Shown: piece by piece, positions 1 through 10,246 of the stretch
Numbering within the stretch: the stretch's first letter is position 1
Layout of the letters: every line of letters begins with the position of its first letter
DNA from: Streptomyces lanatus
GTDB taxonomy: Bacteria; Actinomycetota; Actinomycetes; Streptomycetales; Streptomycetaceae
Assembly: GCF_014655715.1 (NCBI RefSeq)
Contig: NZ_BNBM01000001.1
Span: 746,742 to 810,741 of the forward strand
Reading direction: 5' to 3'
Length of the DNA stretch: 64,000 bases
Notes under the pieces: model-generated
Databases searched by the model: none
The model's input: the letters and a program-made list of their open reading frames with translations, nothing else
Told to the model about the DNA's origin: nothing
Translations under genes and position numbers: made by a program

Positions 1-2
1 TC

Positions 3-946
3 CTCGCCGGGCGTGAACTCTTCCCGCCGGAGTTGCTCGCCCTGGCCGACCGGGCGGAGGCGGAGCGGGAGCTGCCGGAGGACGACGCCGAGCGGTTTCT
101 CCAACTGGCCGTCACCGCCTTCGAGTTGTCGACGGAACCGATCGACAGGGCCTGGTACGAGACCCTGGAGCGGGTCTCCGCCGTCGCCGCGGACATCGGC
201 GGCGTCCGCAGCACCCACATCAACCACCTCACCCCGCGCGTCCTGGACATCGACGAGCTGTACCGCCGTATGACCGAGCGCGGCATCGAGATGATCGACA
301 CCATCCAGGGACCGCCCAGGTGGAAGGGGCCCGACCTGCTGCTGCGCCAGACGTCCTTCCGGGCCCTGGCCGAACCCCGCGCCCTGCGCACCCCGGACGG
401 CCAAGTGACCAGCGGCGCCCTACGGGTGCGGTTCGGCGAGGTCGAGGCGCGCGGGATCGCCGTGACGCGGGAGGGCCGGGCCCTCTACGACCGTCTGCTC
501 ACCCTCCTCGACCAGCAGGCCGCCGACCGGGCCGAGCTAGCCCGCACCCTGTGGACGGAGCACGTCCCCGGCACCGAACGCGAGCTGGCCGCACGGGAGT
601 TGGCGTACTTCACCTACCACGTCGTACCCGACCGGCCGCAGGACGGCAGCCGTCCGCCGCAAGCCCTCGACGACCTGCTGGCCCAGGGCTGGGTACGGGC
701 CGAGCCCATCGTCTACGAGGACTTCCTGCCCCGCTCGGCGGCCGGCATCTTCCAGTCCAACCTCAGCGACGCCGGCTCCCGGGACAACGAACAACAAGGC
801 GCCGCCTACGACAGCGACTGGCTCTCCGGCGCCATCGGCCGTGAAGTCCTCGACCCCTTCGCCCTGTACGAGCGGCAGCAGAGCGAGTCCTTGGCGCGGG
901 TCGCTGCGGAACTCGACGTACGCCTCACCACCCGCAAGGGAGCAGC

Positions 947-950
<4 letters not shown>
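3..950 (+). CDS. hglS: 2-oxoadipate dioxygenase/decarboxylase (DUF1338), 5'-truncated by window edge
   Basis: The reading frame is open at the left edge, so the start lies outside the window and about 315 C-terminal residues are seen; the family is usually about 450 residues. The protein carries a HINHLTPR block and a GPPRWKGPDLLLRQTSFRAL block that I recognise from the YdcJ/HglS family. Family knowledge: HglS is an Fe(II) enzyme that turns 2-oxoadipate into D-2-hydroxyglutarate late in lysine breakdown. The stop overlaps the ATG of the next gene (ATGA), so the two are translationally coupled. The neighbour is the aldehyde dehydrogenase of the same pathway, which supports the call. The upstream part cannot be judged. 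Confidence 0.8.
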
Positions 951-2472
<1,522 letters not shown>

Positions 2473-2476
<4 letters not shown>

Positions 2477-3174
2477 CCGGCGTTCTTTCGCCGGTCGGCG
2501 ATCATTTCGATGAGTTCCGCGGCACTCGACATGGTGTGCCGCTCGACCTCCGCGTCGATGAGCCGGGGATCACCGTCGAGGATCGCGTCGATCAGGCGTT
2601 CGTGGACGCGGAGGGCGCGGTCGGGGTCCGAGCGGGTGCGTTCGTCGACGGTGATGGCGATGTTGATCTGTGCCTCGACGGTGGGCCACATGCGTTCGAG
2701 CATGGAGTTCTCCGAGGCCGTCCAGATCGTCCAGTGCAGATTGATGTGGGCCTGGTGGAGCCGGTCGGCGTCCTGGGAGGCGTGGGCGGCCTTGTACTGC
2801 TCCCAGCTCTGACGGAGCTTGGCCGTACGGGAGCCGTCGGGGTCGTCGGCCAGGGCGCGGGCGGCCAGTTGCTCCAGGGCGACCCGGACGGCGGCCACGT
2901 CCTTGATGAACTTCTCGTCGATCGCGGTGACCACGACGCCGCGGTACGGCTGCTGCTCCAGCAGTCCCTCATGGATCAGCTGGTAGACGGCCTCGCGCAG
3001 GGTCGGCCGGCTCACCCCCATCTGCTGGGCGATCTGGACTTCCCTGAGCCGCTGCCCGGACTCCAGCTCACCGGCGAGGATGGCACGCCGCAACTCGTTG
3101 ACGACGGCGTCCCGGCGGGTCTGGTTGGAGACCGGCCGGGGCCCGGTGGTCGCTTGGGGCGCGTGCTCACTCAT
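2473..3174 (-). CDS. GntR-family regulator, FadR/FCD subfamily
   Basis: 233 residues. The N-terminal winged helix (about residues 20-85) contains the REVQIAQQMGVSRPTLREAVYQL recognition region, split here as REVQIAQQMG then VSRPTLREAV. A C-terminal all-helical FCD domain follows (about 95-215). I place the start at the ATG at 3174, preceded by GGAGG at a 4-nt gap; a longer GTG/ATG extension has no such site. It lies at the end of the minus-strand transporter cluster and faces the lysine genes tail to tail. A TNGTNNNACNA-type half-palindrome just upstream (3189-3199) suggests autoregulation. The likely target is the hydroxyproline cluster; a lysine-related role is possible. Confidence 0.85.
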
Positions 3175-3188
3175 CGATCCTCCGCAGA

Positions 3189-3199
3189 TTGTCAGACCA
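3189..3199. promoter_or_regulatory. Candidate GntR/FadR-type operator
   Basis: TTGTCAGACCA fits the TNGTNNNACNA pattern known for FCD-type GntR proteins. It lies 15 bp upstream of the regulator's ATG. A related palindrome occurs at 6691-6703 in front of the transporter cluster. Inference only. Confidence 0.4.
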
Positions 3200-3267
3200 C
3201 ATCGTAGGGCACCGCCGTGCACCACGGAGGCTGAGCCTGTTCAGGGCCTCAAGGGCCGACGGAGGCG

Positions 3268-3657
3268 TCAGGCGCCGTACTCGGTGACGCGCTCGGCGTG
3301 GATCGTCACGACCAGCCTGGGCGCGGTCGCCGTCTCCCGCCAGGGCCTGCCCTCGTACTTGCGGGAGAGTTCATCGATCAGTTCCGGGCCGCCCTCCCGG
3401 GTCATGGTCACGGGCCCGCGTACGACGGCGTACGCGTAGCCGTTGTCGCGGTCGGTGATCAGCACGCTGGCGCGCGGATCGCGCAGCAGATTGAGGTGCT
3501 TGACGCGGCCCTCGACGGTGGAGAAGGCGATCCCCTCGTCGGTGGCCGTCACCCAGACCACGCTCTGCTGGGGCAGACCGTTCCTGCCGATGGTGGCCAC
3601 TGTCGCGAAGTTCGGGCCCGAGGCCAGTTTGCGGGCGAATTCGGAGAGTCGATGCAT
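3268..3657 (-). CDS. Pyridoxamine 5'-phosphate oxidase-like split-barrel flavoprotein
   Basis: 129 residues, the length of small PPOX/F420-dependent split-barrel proteins. The pattern FATVATIGRNGLPQQSVVWV, then STVEGRVKHLNLLRDPRASV, then a late HAERV strand is that of the actinobacterial F420- or FMN-binding group. The start at 3657 has an AAAGGA ribosome site. It lies 31 bp after the ABC ATPase gene and is probably co-transcribed with it. It may reduce a pathway intermediate or be a housekeeping F420 enzyme; the substrate is unknown. Confidence 0.75.
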   Translation of the reverse strand: MHRLSEFARKLASGPNFATVATIGRNGLPQQSVVWVTATDEGIAFSTVEGRVKHLNLLRDPRASVLITDRDNGYAYAVVRGPVTMTREGGPELIDELSRKYEGRPWRETATAPRLVVTIHAERVTEYGA

Positions 3658-3688
3658 GCCGGGGGTCCTTTCCGAGCGGGGCAGGTGT

Positions 3689-4495
3689 TCAGAAGCGGAC
3701 GGCGTCGATGAACGCCCGCAGTCCTGGTGTCTGGGGATCGTTGAAGGCCTGCTCCGGTGGCACGTCCTCCTTGATCAGGCCGTCCTCGAAGAAGCAGATG
3801 CGGTCGGCGGCCTTGGAGGCGAAGGCCATGTCGTGGGTGACGATGCCGCAGGCGATTCCTTCCTCCTCCTTCAGCTTGGTCAGCACACCCAGCACCTCAG
3901 CCGCCACCGGCGGGTCGAGCGCGGAGGTGATCTCGTCGCACAGCAGCAGGCGCGGTCGCATCATCAACGCGCGGGCGATGGCCACCCGTTGGCGTTCGCC
4001 GCCGGAGAGCTGGGTGCAGCGGCTGCGCAGATGGCGTGCCATGCCCACCTCGGTCAGGGCCTGCTCGGCCCGCTCCAGCAGTTCCCCCTTGGACTCGCCG
4101 AGGGTGAGGCGGGGCGCGATGGTGAGGTTGTCGAGGACGTTCATGTGCGGCCACAGGGTGTAGCTCTGGAAGATCATTCCGATCTGGCCGCGGAGATCCT
4201 TCCACGCGTCCTGGTACTCGCCGTCGTGCACGACGGTCTCACCGGCGAGGTCGATGTCCCCGGCGTCCGGCTCCTCCAGTCCGGCGATCACCCGCAGCAG
4301 GGTGCTCTTGCCGGAGCCGCTCTTGCCGATGAGGACGGCGATCTCGCCGCTGCCGATGCGGAAGTCGGCTTCCTTGAGGACGGGGCGGCCGTGGAAGGAC
4401 TTGCTCACGCCGCGGGTGCGCAGGAACGCGCCGTCGGGCCCGGCATCGCTGTCGGTGTCCGGTGCCTTGTCGAGGATCGGGTTGGTCTCTGTCAT
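3689..4495 (-). CDS. Amino-acid ABC transporter ATP-binding protein (GlnQ/HisP type)
   Basis: 268 residues. Walker A is GKSGSGKST (residues 57-65), the signature LSGGERQRV follows, Walker B is RLLLCDEITSALDP, and the switch His is in GIVTHDM. An extra 25-residue acidic N-terminus precedes the ABC fold. It is 5 bp downstream of the permease gene on the same strand. With the permease and binding protein it forms a polar amino-acid uptake system; context with the divergent racemase operon suggests hydroxyproline or a related imino acid. Confidence 0.9.
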   Translation of the reverse strand: MTETNPILDKAPDTDSDAGPDGAFLRTRGVSKSFHGRPVLKEADFRIGSGEIAVLIGKSGSGKSTLLRVIAGLEEPDAGDIDLAGETVVHDGEYQDAWKDLRGQIGMIFQSYTLWPHMNVLDNLTIAPRLTLGESKGELLERAEQALTEVGMARHLRSRCTQLSGGERQRVAIARALMMRPRLLLCDEITSALDPPVAAEVLGVLTKLKEEEGIACGIVTHDMAFASKAADRICFFEDGLIKEDVPPEQAFNDPQTPGLRAFIDAVRF

Positions 4496-4500
4496 CGCGA

Positions 4501-5304
4501 TCAGACACCTTCCGGCTTGAGCAGGGACTTGAGGGACGGGTTGGCGAGAGAGGGCGGCCGCTGTCCGGGGCGTATCCGGGCGAGGGTGCCGCGCAGCCCC
4601 GAGGCGGGCGGCGGTGCGCCCCGCGAGCCGCTGGTGAGCAGACGCCGTTCGATGTAGCTGGTGAACAGGGTCGCCGGGAAGGCGATCGCGAAGTACAGGA
4701 GGGCGACCAGGGTGAAGATCTCCATGGGCCGGTACGTCTGGCTCGACAGGATGTTGCCCTGGAAGGTCAGGTCCGCAAGGCCCAGCGCGGAGACCAGCGA
4801 GGTGTCCTTGAACATGCTCACGTTCAGGGACAGGATCGTGGGGATCTGCTGGCGGAATGCTTGCGGCACGATGATGTGCCGCAGGATCTGCACCCGGTTC
4901 ATGCGCAGCATCTGCGCCGCCTCGATCTGCTCGACGGGCACCGACTGCATTCCGGCGCGGTAGGTCTCCGACATGAACGCGGTCAGGTGCGCGGTGAGCG
5001 CGATGATGATCGAGAGTTCACCGGGCAGGTCGACGCCGAGGAGCGCCGGAAGGGCGTAGAACACCCACAGCAACTGGACCAGCAGCGGCGTACAGCGGAA
5101 CACCTCGATATAGAGCTGCGCCGGCCAGCGGATGACCTCGATCTTCGACATACGGGCCACGGCGAGCGGGAATCCGAGGACGGCGCTCGCGACGATCACG
5201 ATGGTCGAGATCTTCAGGGTCAGCCACAGCCCGTCCAGCAGGGTGGGCAGTGCGGGGCCGACGACGCTCCAGTCGAACGAGTAGGCGAGGGTCACGGAAT
5301 TCAT
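4501..5304 (-). CDS. Amino-acid ABC transporter permease (HisM/GlnP type)
   Basis: 267 residues with several hydrophobic segments and the binding-protein-dependent transport EAA loop around VEQIEAAQMLRMNRVQILRH (split by the loop motif). The family forms the membrane channel of polar amino-acid importers, working with the ATPase that follows 5 bp later. The last 35 residues form a cytoplasmic Arg/Pro-rich tail longer than usual. Only one permease is present, so the channel is probably a homodimer. Confidence 0.9.
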   Translation of the reverse strand: MNSVTLAYSFDWSVVGPALPTLLDGLWLTLKISTIVIVASAVLGFPLAVARMSKIEVIRWPAQLYIEVFRCTPLLVQLLWVFYALPALLGVDLPGELSIIIALTAHLTAFMSETYRAGMQSVPVEQIEAAQMLRMNRVQILRHIIVPQAFRQQIPTILSLNVSMFKDTSLVSALGLADLTFQGNILSSQTYRPMEIFTLVALLYFAIAFPATLFTSYIERRLLTSGSRGAPPPASGLRGTLARIRPGQRPPSLANPSLKSLLKPEGV

Positions 5305-5338
5305 CGCGGACTACCTCCGGGAGGGCGGCGAGGCCGGG

Positions 5339-6211
5339 TCAGGACTTGATCTCGAGGTCGCCCAGGGCGTCCACGTCGCGGTATCCGGCCTCGGCGAAGG
5401 CGCGGTCGATCTCGCCGCTGGCCACGGAGTTGTCGATGGCGACGTTGAGGATGTCCATGGAGCGGGAGTCGATGCCGGCGCGGACGCCGTAGGCGACGTG
5501 GTGCACGAAGACCGCCGGGTCGGGTACGACGATGCCCAGGGACTTGTCCTTGGTCGCCATGTCGACGGCGGTGCCCAGGTCGGTGAAGACGGCGATGGCC
5601 TTGCCCGCCTTCACACCGGCGGCCGCGTTCTGGTAGGTGTCCACGCGCAGTTCGTTGGCCTTGGCCTGCTGGAGCGCCGCGTCCAGCGCCGTGCCCTGTG
5701 AGGTGGCGATCGGCTTGTCCGCGTCGAGGATCTGCGTGCTGCTGGTGTAACTGCTGTCGCGCTCGACCAGGAACACTCCCGGGTAGGACCACGAGGGCTT
5801 GGTGAAGCGGATCGCGAGGCTGCGCTCGACGGTCTGGTCGAGGTCGGCGGCGACGTCGTACTTGTCGGCCTGGAGCCCGGCGACGATGTTCTGCCAGGTC
5901 GTCGCCACCGTCTTCACCTTGACCCCGATGCCCGCCGCGAAGGACTGCAGGGGCAGCAGGTCCGGCCCGGTACAGGTGCCGTCCGCCTTGACGACGATGG
6001 TGGGCGGGGCGTCGGCACAGCCGACCCGCAGCTCGCCCGCTTTCTTGATCCCGTCGACCCAGGCGGCCTTGCCGGAGTCGCCGGAGGCGGCGACGGCCTG
6101 CGTCGAGCCCCCGTCCGAGCCCGCCTTCCCGCCGAAGTAGCCGGCCAGCCAGGCCAGGATGAGGACGCCGATGACATAGAAGGTGTATCTGCTCTGCTTG
6201 GTGAGGGCCAT
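5339..6211 (-). CDS. Amino-acid ABC transporter substrate-binding protein, apparently membrane-anchored
   Basis: 290 residues of the periplasmic-binding-protein type 2 (SBP_bac_3) fold, with KAGELRVGCADAPPTIV at the start of the mature domain and DVAADLDQTVERSLAIRFTK further in. The N-terminus has a hydrophobic segment (about residues 12-27, FYVIGVLILAWLAGYFGG) but no lipobox cysteine, so it looks like an uncleaved anchor instead of a lipoprotein. It heads the transporter gene set (binding protein, permease, ATPase). The ligand is inferred from context. Confidence 0.85.
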   Translation of the reverse strand: MALTKQSRYTFYVIGVLILAWLAGYFGGKAGSDGGSTQAVAASGDSGKAAWVDGIKKAGELRVGCADAPPTIVVKADGTCTGPDLLPLQSFAAGIGVKVKTVATTWQNIVAGLQADKYDVAADLDQTVERSLAIRFTKPSWSYPGVFLVERDSSYTSSTQILDADKPIATSQGTALDAALQQAKANELRVDTYQNAAAGVKAGKAIAVFTDLGTAVDMATKDKSLGIVVPDPAVFVHHVAYGVRAGIDSRSMDILNVAIDNSVASGEIDRAFAEAGYRDVDALGDLEIKS

Positions 6212-6227
6212 GGCTGGTGCTCCAGTG

Positions 6228-6671
6228 CTAGAGGGTTGAGTACGGCTGCTGCCTGCCGAGCGCGTCAGGTGACCAGGAACCCGTGCCGATGGGGGCCCGC
6301 CGCGCGAGCGAAGCCGAGAGTGGGGGAGGGTCGTCGGGGTCGAGGAGTTGCGTCGAGGTCGCGGTGAGATGGGCGCGCCCGGCGATGAAGTTGCCGCCGT
6401 AGGCGATGTCGGCGGTGACCGGAGAGTGGCCGGGCAGCGTGACCTCGACGCCTTCGTGAAGGAGGAAGGACGGCGGGGAGAGGAACCGGACGAGTCCGAC
6501 GCGGCCGTCGGACACCTCCACCGTGACGTCGACGAGCCCGGCCGGGGTGTCGAAGCGCAGGTGGGTCTCCGGTTCCAGCGCCGGCACCTGGCCGGTCTCC
6601 AACAGGACGGTGCGGGTGGGGTTTCCGGCGGTGTGCGAGTCGACGCACTGGAACAGATGTTGAGCTCTCAT
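6228..6671 (-). pseudogene. Gutted proline-racemase-family gene (internal deletion and lost C-terminus)
   Basis: The 147-residue frame starts like a proline racemase (QCVDSHTAGNPTR) but jumps straight to TVLLETGQVPALEPETHLRF. In the intact relative at 6934 the matching segment begins at residue 100, so about 80 residues, including the first catalytic position, are missing. Similarity continues to DIAYGGNF and then stops; the second catalytic SPCGTGT motif is absent and the tail is unrelated Pro/Ser-rich sequence. Enzyme activity is not expected. It still sits as the first frame of the transporter transcript. Confidence 0.7.
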
Positions 6672-6690
6672 TCAGACCCACCAGGAAGAT

Positions 6691-6703
6691 TGTCTGACAG
6701 ACA
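6691..6703. promoter_or_regulatory. Candidate operator palindrome in the divergent promoter
   Basis: TGTCTG-A-CAGACA is a perfect 6-bp inverted repeat with one central base. It lies 20 bp upstream of the minus-strand racemase remnant. It resembles the half-palindrome in front of the GntR gene (3189-3199). It probably helps control the transporter transcript. Confidence 0.45.
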
Positions 6704-6879
6704 GCGAGATGGGGAGAGGTTAGGAATGCGGTCCGGCCGTGTCAATGGCTGGGACGCCGGATGTTCGACAAGGGCATCACTGACCCGGTCACCCATAGGG
6801 GGCTGTTCGGCCAGCAGGGTTCCGCCGAGGGTATTGACGGCGCCGCCCGACGATGTCTAGCGTCACCTGCATCCTGCGG

Positions 6880-6896
6880 ATTGTTTGGCAATTTGC
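6880..6896. promoter_or_regulatory. Candidate operator in front of the hydroxyproline-type operon
   Basis: ATTG-TTTGG-CAAT (6880-6892) is a 4-bp inverted repeat. It overlaps TTGGCAATTTGC (6885-6896), which differs by one base from TTGGCAAATTGC at 14499-14510 in front of aceA. It lies about 40-55 bp before the ATG at 6934. It could serve the GntR protein, the RamB-like regulator, or both. Confidence 0.35.
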
Positions 6897-6933
6897 AGGG
6901 TCGCGGTGAAAGAGTCGCGGCGAAAGGAAGCCC

Positions 6934-7983
6934 ATGAGGTTCAGCCGAACCCTGAACGTGGTGGACGCGCACGCCGAGGGCGAATCGGGCAAAGTCGTAG
7001 TCGGCGGCATCGGGCCCATCCCGGGCGAGAGCGCCTTCGATCAGATGCGGTACTTCGAGGAGCACCACGACCAGCTGCGCAAGCTCCTGCTGCAGGAGCC
7101 GCGCGGCGCGATGTGGCACAACGCGAACGTCGTGCTGCCGTCACGCGATCCCGAGGCCGACATGGGCTACATCATCCTGGAGTCGACGGAGTACCCGGTG
7201 ATGTCCGGCTCCAACACCATGTGCGTGGCCACGGTGCTGCTGGAGACCGGGATGCTGCCCATGGCCGAGCCGGTCACCCTGCTCACGTTGGAGTCCCCGG
7301 CCGGCCTGATCCGCGTCGAGTGCGAGTGCGCCGACGGCAAGGTGCGACGGGTGCGGCTGGTGAACCAGCCCGCCTTCGTCTATCACAAGGACGCGGATCT
7401 GGACGTTCCCGGTCTCGGCCGGGTGACCGTGGACATCGCCTACGGCGGGATGACCTTCGTCCTCGTGGATGCCGAGTCGGTCGGCTTCAAGCTCGACGTG
7501 AGCCAGGAGGCGGCACTGTGCGAACTCGGGCAGCGTCTGAAGAAGGCGGCCGTGCGTCAACTGGAGGTGAGCCACCCGGAGAACCCGCTGATCCCCGGCA
7601 TCACCAACACGGTGTTCACCGGGCCGCTCCACCGCGAACGGGCCGAGGACGGCACCGAGTTGATCCGCTCCAGGAACGCGACCGTAGTCTCCCCGGGCCG
7701 CATCGACCGCTCCCCCTGCGGCACGGGCACCTGCGCCCGCCTCGCCGTCCTGCACGCGAAGGGCCGACTGCGACCAGGGCAGCTCTTCCGGCACGAGTCG
7801 CTCATCGGCAGCCGGTTCGACGCCCGTATCGAGTCCACGACCACGGTCGGGCCGTATGACGCCGTCGTACCGAGCGTGTCCGGGCGGGCCTGGATCACCT
7901 CGTTCAACCAGCTGGTCCTCGACCCCACGGACCCGTTCCCGGACGGCTTCGTGGTGGGACGCCCCTGGGAACCCGAGCTCTGA
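6934..7983 (+). CDS. Proline-racemase-family enzyme, Ser/Cys active-site type (probable hydroxyproline 2-epimerase)
   Basis: 349 residues. Proline racemases use two facing cysteines; here the first position is Ser91 (MSGSN) and the second is Cys262 in DRSPCGTGTC. I recall that Ser/Cys members of the family are linked to hydroxyproline epimerisation, whereas Cys/Thr members are trans-3-hydroxyproline dehydratases. A good ribosome site (GAAAGGAAG) precedes the ATG. It heads a five-gene operon with a D-amino-acid oxidase-type, a DapA-type and an ALDH gene. The exact substrate (4-hydroxy- or 3-hydroxyproline) cannot be read from sequence. Confidence 0.85.
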   Translation: MRFSRTLNVVDAHAEGESGKVVVGGIGPIPGESAFDQMRYFEEHHDQLRKLLLQEPRGAMWHNANVVLPSRDPEADMGYIILESTEYPVMSGSNTMCVATVLLETGMLPMAEPVTLLTLESPAGLIRVECECADGKVRRVRLVNQPAFVYHKDADLDVPGLGRVTVDIAYGGMTFVLVDAESVGFKLDVSQEAALCELGQRLKKAAVRQLEVSHPENPLIPGITNTVFTGPLHRERAEDGTELIRSRNATVVSPGRIDRSPCGTGTCARLAVLHAKGRLRPGQLFRHESLIGSRFDARIESTTTVGPYDAVVPSVSGRAWITSFNQLVLDPTDPFPDGFVVGRPWEPEL

Positions 7984-8027
7984 AGTAGGAGGCGCCCCGG
8001 GCGCCCTGTCAGGAGGTGTACGACGCC

Positions 8028-9272
8028 ATGCGCATCATCGTTGTAGGGGCAGGAGCCGTCGGTCTGGCCGCCGCCTACCGGCTGGCCAAGGACGGCTGCG
8101 AGGTCGTCGTCCTGGACGCCCGGCGCGCGGGCTCCGCAGCCTCGCACGGCAACGCGGCCAAGATCGCGCTGGCGGAGAGCGGTCCGGTGCCGGCGCCCGG
8201 CGTGATCCTGCAGTCCCTGAAGTGGATGCTGAAGCCGGACAGCCCGCTGTACGTGAAGCCCTCGCTCAACCCGGCGTTCGTGAAGTTCATGCTGACCATG
8301 GCCCGGCACTGCACCGCCCGGGACTTCCGCCACGGCCTGGAGACCACCCTGCGTCTCGCCGAGGGCACCATGGACCTCCTCGACGACTGGACCCGGGACG
8401 GCATCGCCTTCGAGATGCACAAGGCGGGCATCCTGCTGGCCTTCGAGACCCGGGAGCGCTACGAGGAGCAGCTCGCCTCCCTCGACATCTTCGAGAGCTT
8501 CGGCATGATCGCCGAACACCTCCACGGAGACGCCGTGGCGGACCGGGAACCCGTGCTCAACAGCCGTATCAAGCACGGCTTGTTCTTCCCCGACGACCGC
8601 CAGGTCGAGCCCGACTCCCTCACCCAGGGCCTGCTCAAGCGGTGCACGGAACTCGGTGTCGAGATCCACGAACACACACCGGTACGCCGCTTCCTGCGCC
8701 AGGGCGAGGCCGTCACCGGTGTCGTCAGCGACAAGGGCGAGCACAGGGGCGACACCCTGCTGCTGGCGGGCGGCGTGTGGACCGCCCGGATGGCCGCCCA
8801 GCTGGGCGTCCCACTGCCGATCCGGCCGGGCAAGGGCTACAGCGTCGACTACTCGCCCTCCCCGGTACCGCTGCGCACGCCCCTCACCCTGGAGGACGCA
8901 CGGGTCGCGGTGACGCCGCTGAACGGCTTCCTGCGGCTCGCGGGAACCATGGAGTTCGGCGGGCTGGAGGAGAACGTCAACCCGCGCAGAGTCGCCGCCA
9001 TCAAGCAGGCCGCCGCCGACTACCTGACCGGCTGGGACGACCCGCCCGGAGAGGCCGCTCCCTGGGCCGGACTGCGCCCCATGACCCCCGACGGACTGCC
9101 GGTCATAGGCCGCCTCGCCCCGCTCCCCAACGTGTACGTCGCCTCCGGTCACGGCATGCTCGGGCTCACCCTGGCCCCCGCCACCGCCGAGATCATCACC
9201 GAGGCCATCACCCGGCGGCGGGTTCCGGCCTTCGCCGAGACCTTCTCGCCACGCCGCTTCGCCCGGCGCTGA
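8028..9272 (+). CDS. FAD-dependent D-amino-acid dehydrogenase (DadA-like), probable D-hydroxyproline oxidase
   Basis: 414 residues from the ATG at 8028, which is 11 nt after AGGAGG; an upstream GTG at 8016 overlaps that site and is unlikely. The FAD dinucleotide motif GAGAVG lies at residues 7-12, and the C-terminal FAD/substrate block WAGLRPMTPDGLPVIGRL is typical of DadA/glycine-oxidase enzymes. After epimerisation of hydroxyproline, such an enzyme oxidises the cis-D isomer to pyrroline-4-hydroxy-2-carboxylate. It lies 45 bp after the first racemase and 56 bp before the DapA-like gene. Confidence 0.85.
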   Translation: MRIIVVGAGAVGLAAAYRLAKDGCEVVVLDARRAGSAASHGNAAKIALAESGPVPAPGVILQSLKWMLKPDSPLYVKPSLNPAFVKFMLTMARHCTARDFRHGLETTLRLAEGTMDLLDDWTRDGIAFEMHKAGILLAFETRERYEEQLASLDIFESFGMIAEHLHGDAVADREPVLNSRIKHGLFFPDDRQVEPDSLTQGLLKRCTELGVEIHEHTPVRRFLRQGEAVTGVVSDKGEHRGDTLLLAGGVWTARMAAQLGVPLPIRPGKGYSVDYSPSPVPLRTPLTLEDARVAVTPLNGFLRLAGTMEFGGLEENVNPRRVAAIKQAAADYLTGWDDPPGEAAPWAGLRPMTPDGLPVIGRLAPLPNVYVASGHGMLGLTLAPATAEIITEAITRRRVPAFAETFSPRRFARR

Positions 9273-9328
9273 ACTCATCAGCTCCGCAACCCCCCTGTCC
9301 CCCCTTCTCTGACCTCAGGAGATCACCC

Positions 9329-10246
9329 ATGACCGCCCAGCAGTTCACCGGCATCCTCGCCGCCGTCGTCACCCCGCTGACCGCGGACGGCTCCGCCGTC
9401 GACGCCGAGGGCATCAGGCGCCAGGCCGACCACATCATCGGCGGCGGCATCCACGGCCTCGTCCCGGGCGGCAGCACCGGGGAGTTCACCACGCTGAGCC
9501 TCGACGAGCGCAAGCAGGTCGCCGAGCTGTACGTCGAGGCCGCCGACGGCCGCGTCCCCGTGGTCGCCGGCACGGGCGCGCTGAGCACCGCGCAGACCGT
9601 GGAGCTGAGCGTGCACGCGGAGAAGGCGGGCGCCGCCGCCGTGATGATCGTGCCGCCGTTCTACGACGCCCCGTCCTTCGACGAACTGCTGGCCCACTTC
9701 GGCGCGGTGTCCGACGCGATCGACATCCCGGTCATGTACTACAACATCCCGTCGGTCTCCGGCGTCAGCCTCACCCCGGAGCAGCTGGCGCAGCTGGCCC
9801 GCCAGACCGCGGTGACCTGCTACAAGGACACCGGCGGCGACTATGTGTGGCTGTCCACGGTCCAGCAGGAGCACGCGGCGGACATCACCGCGCTCAACGG
9901 CTGGGACACCCTCACCTTCGCCGCCCTCGCCAATGGCGCGCGGGCCGGAGTGTGGGGCGCCGCGAGCTTCATTCCCCAGCTCGCCGCGGAGCTGTACGAC
10001 GCCGTCGCCGTACGCCGTGACCTGGCGGCCGGCCGGGAACTGTGGGCCAGGATCTTCCCGATCTGCCAGTTCCTGGAGTCCCACAACTACTGCGCCGGCA
10101 TCAAGGCCGGAGTCGACCTGGTCGGCGTCAGCGCGGGCCCGACCCGGCTGCCGGTCCTGCCGCTGGCCCCGCCGTACCGCGCCGAGCTGCGCGACCTGCT
10201 GATCGCGGCCGGAGTGGCCGTGGCGGACGCGAACGTGGCCGCGTGA
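9329..10246 (+). CDS. Dihydrodipicolinate-synthase-family lyase (probable pyrroline-4-hydroxy-2-carboxylate deaminase)
   Basis: 305 residues with the DapA/NAL fold. GGSTGEF (residues 47-53) binds the substrate carboxylate, Tyr137/138 lies in VMYYNIP, and the Schiff-base Lys166 is in CYKDTGG. In hydroxyproline pathways a member of this family deaminates and dehydrates pyrroline-4-hydroxy-2-carboxylate to 2-oxoglutarate semialdehyde. The ATG follows CAGGAG by 7 nt. Its stop overlaps the next start (TGATG). A lysine-biosynthetic DapA is unlikely in this context. Confidence 0.85.
   Translation: MTAQQFTGILAAVVTPLTADGSAVDAEGIRRQADHIIGGGIHGLVPGGSTGEFTTLSLDERKQVAELYVEAADGRVPVVAGTGALSTAQTVELSVHAEKAGAAAVMIVPPFYDAPSFDELLAHFGAVSDAIDIPVMYYNIPSVSGVSLTPEQLAQLARQTAVTCYKDTGGDYVWLSTVQQEHAADITALNGWDTLTFAALANGARAGVWGAASFIPQLAAELYDAVAVRRDLAAGRELWARIFPICQFLESHNYCAGIKAGVDLVGVSAGPTRLPVLPLAPPYRAELRDLLIAAGVAVADANVAA

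Noticed and set aside
6228..6671. Intact small proline-racemase-like enzyme
   Set aside because: Both active-site segments are missing, so catalysis cannot be supported.
9329..10246. Housekeeping dapA of lysine biosynthesis
   Set aside because: It lies inside a racemase/oxidase/ALDH operon with 1-nt overlap to a racemase gene, away from any lysine or diaminopimelate genes.
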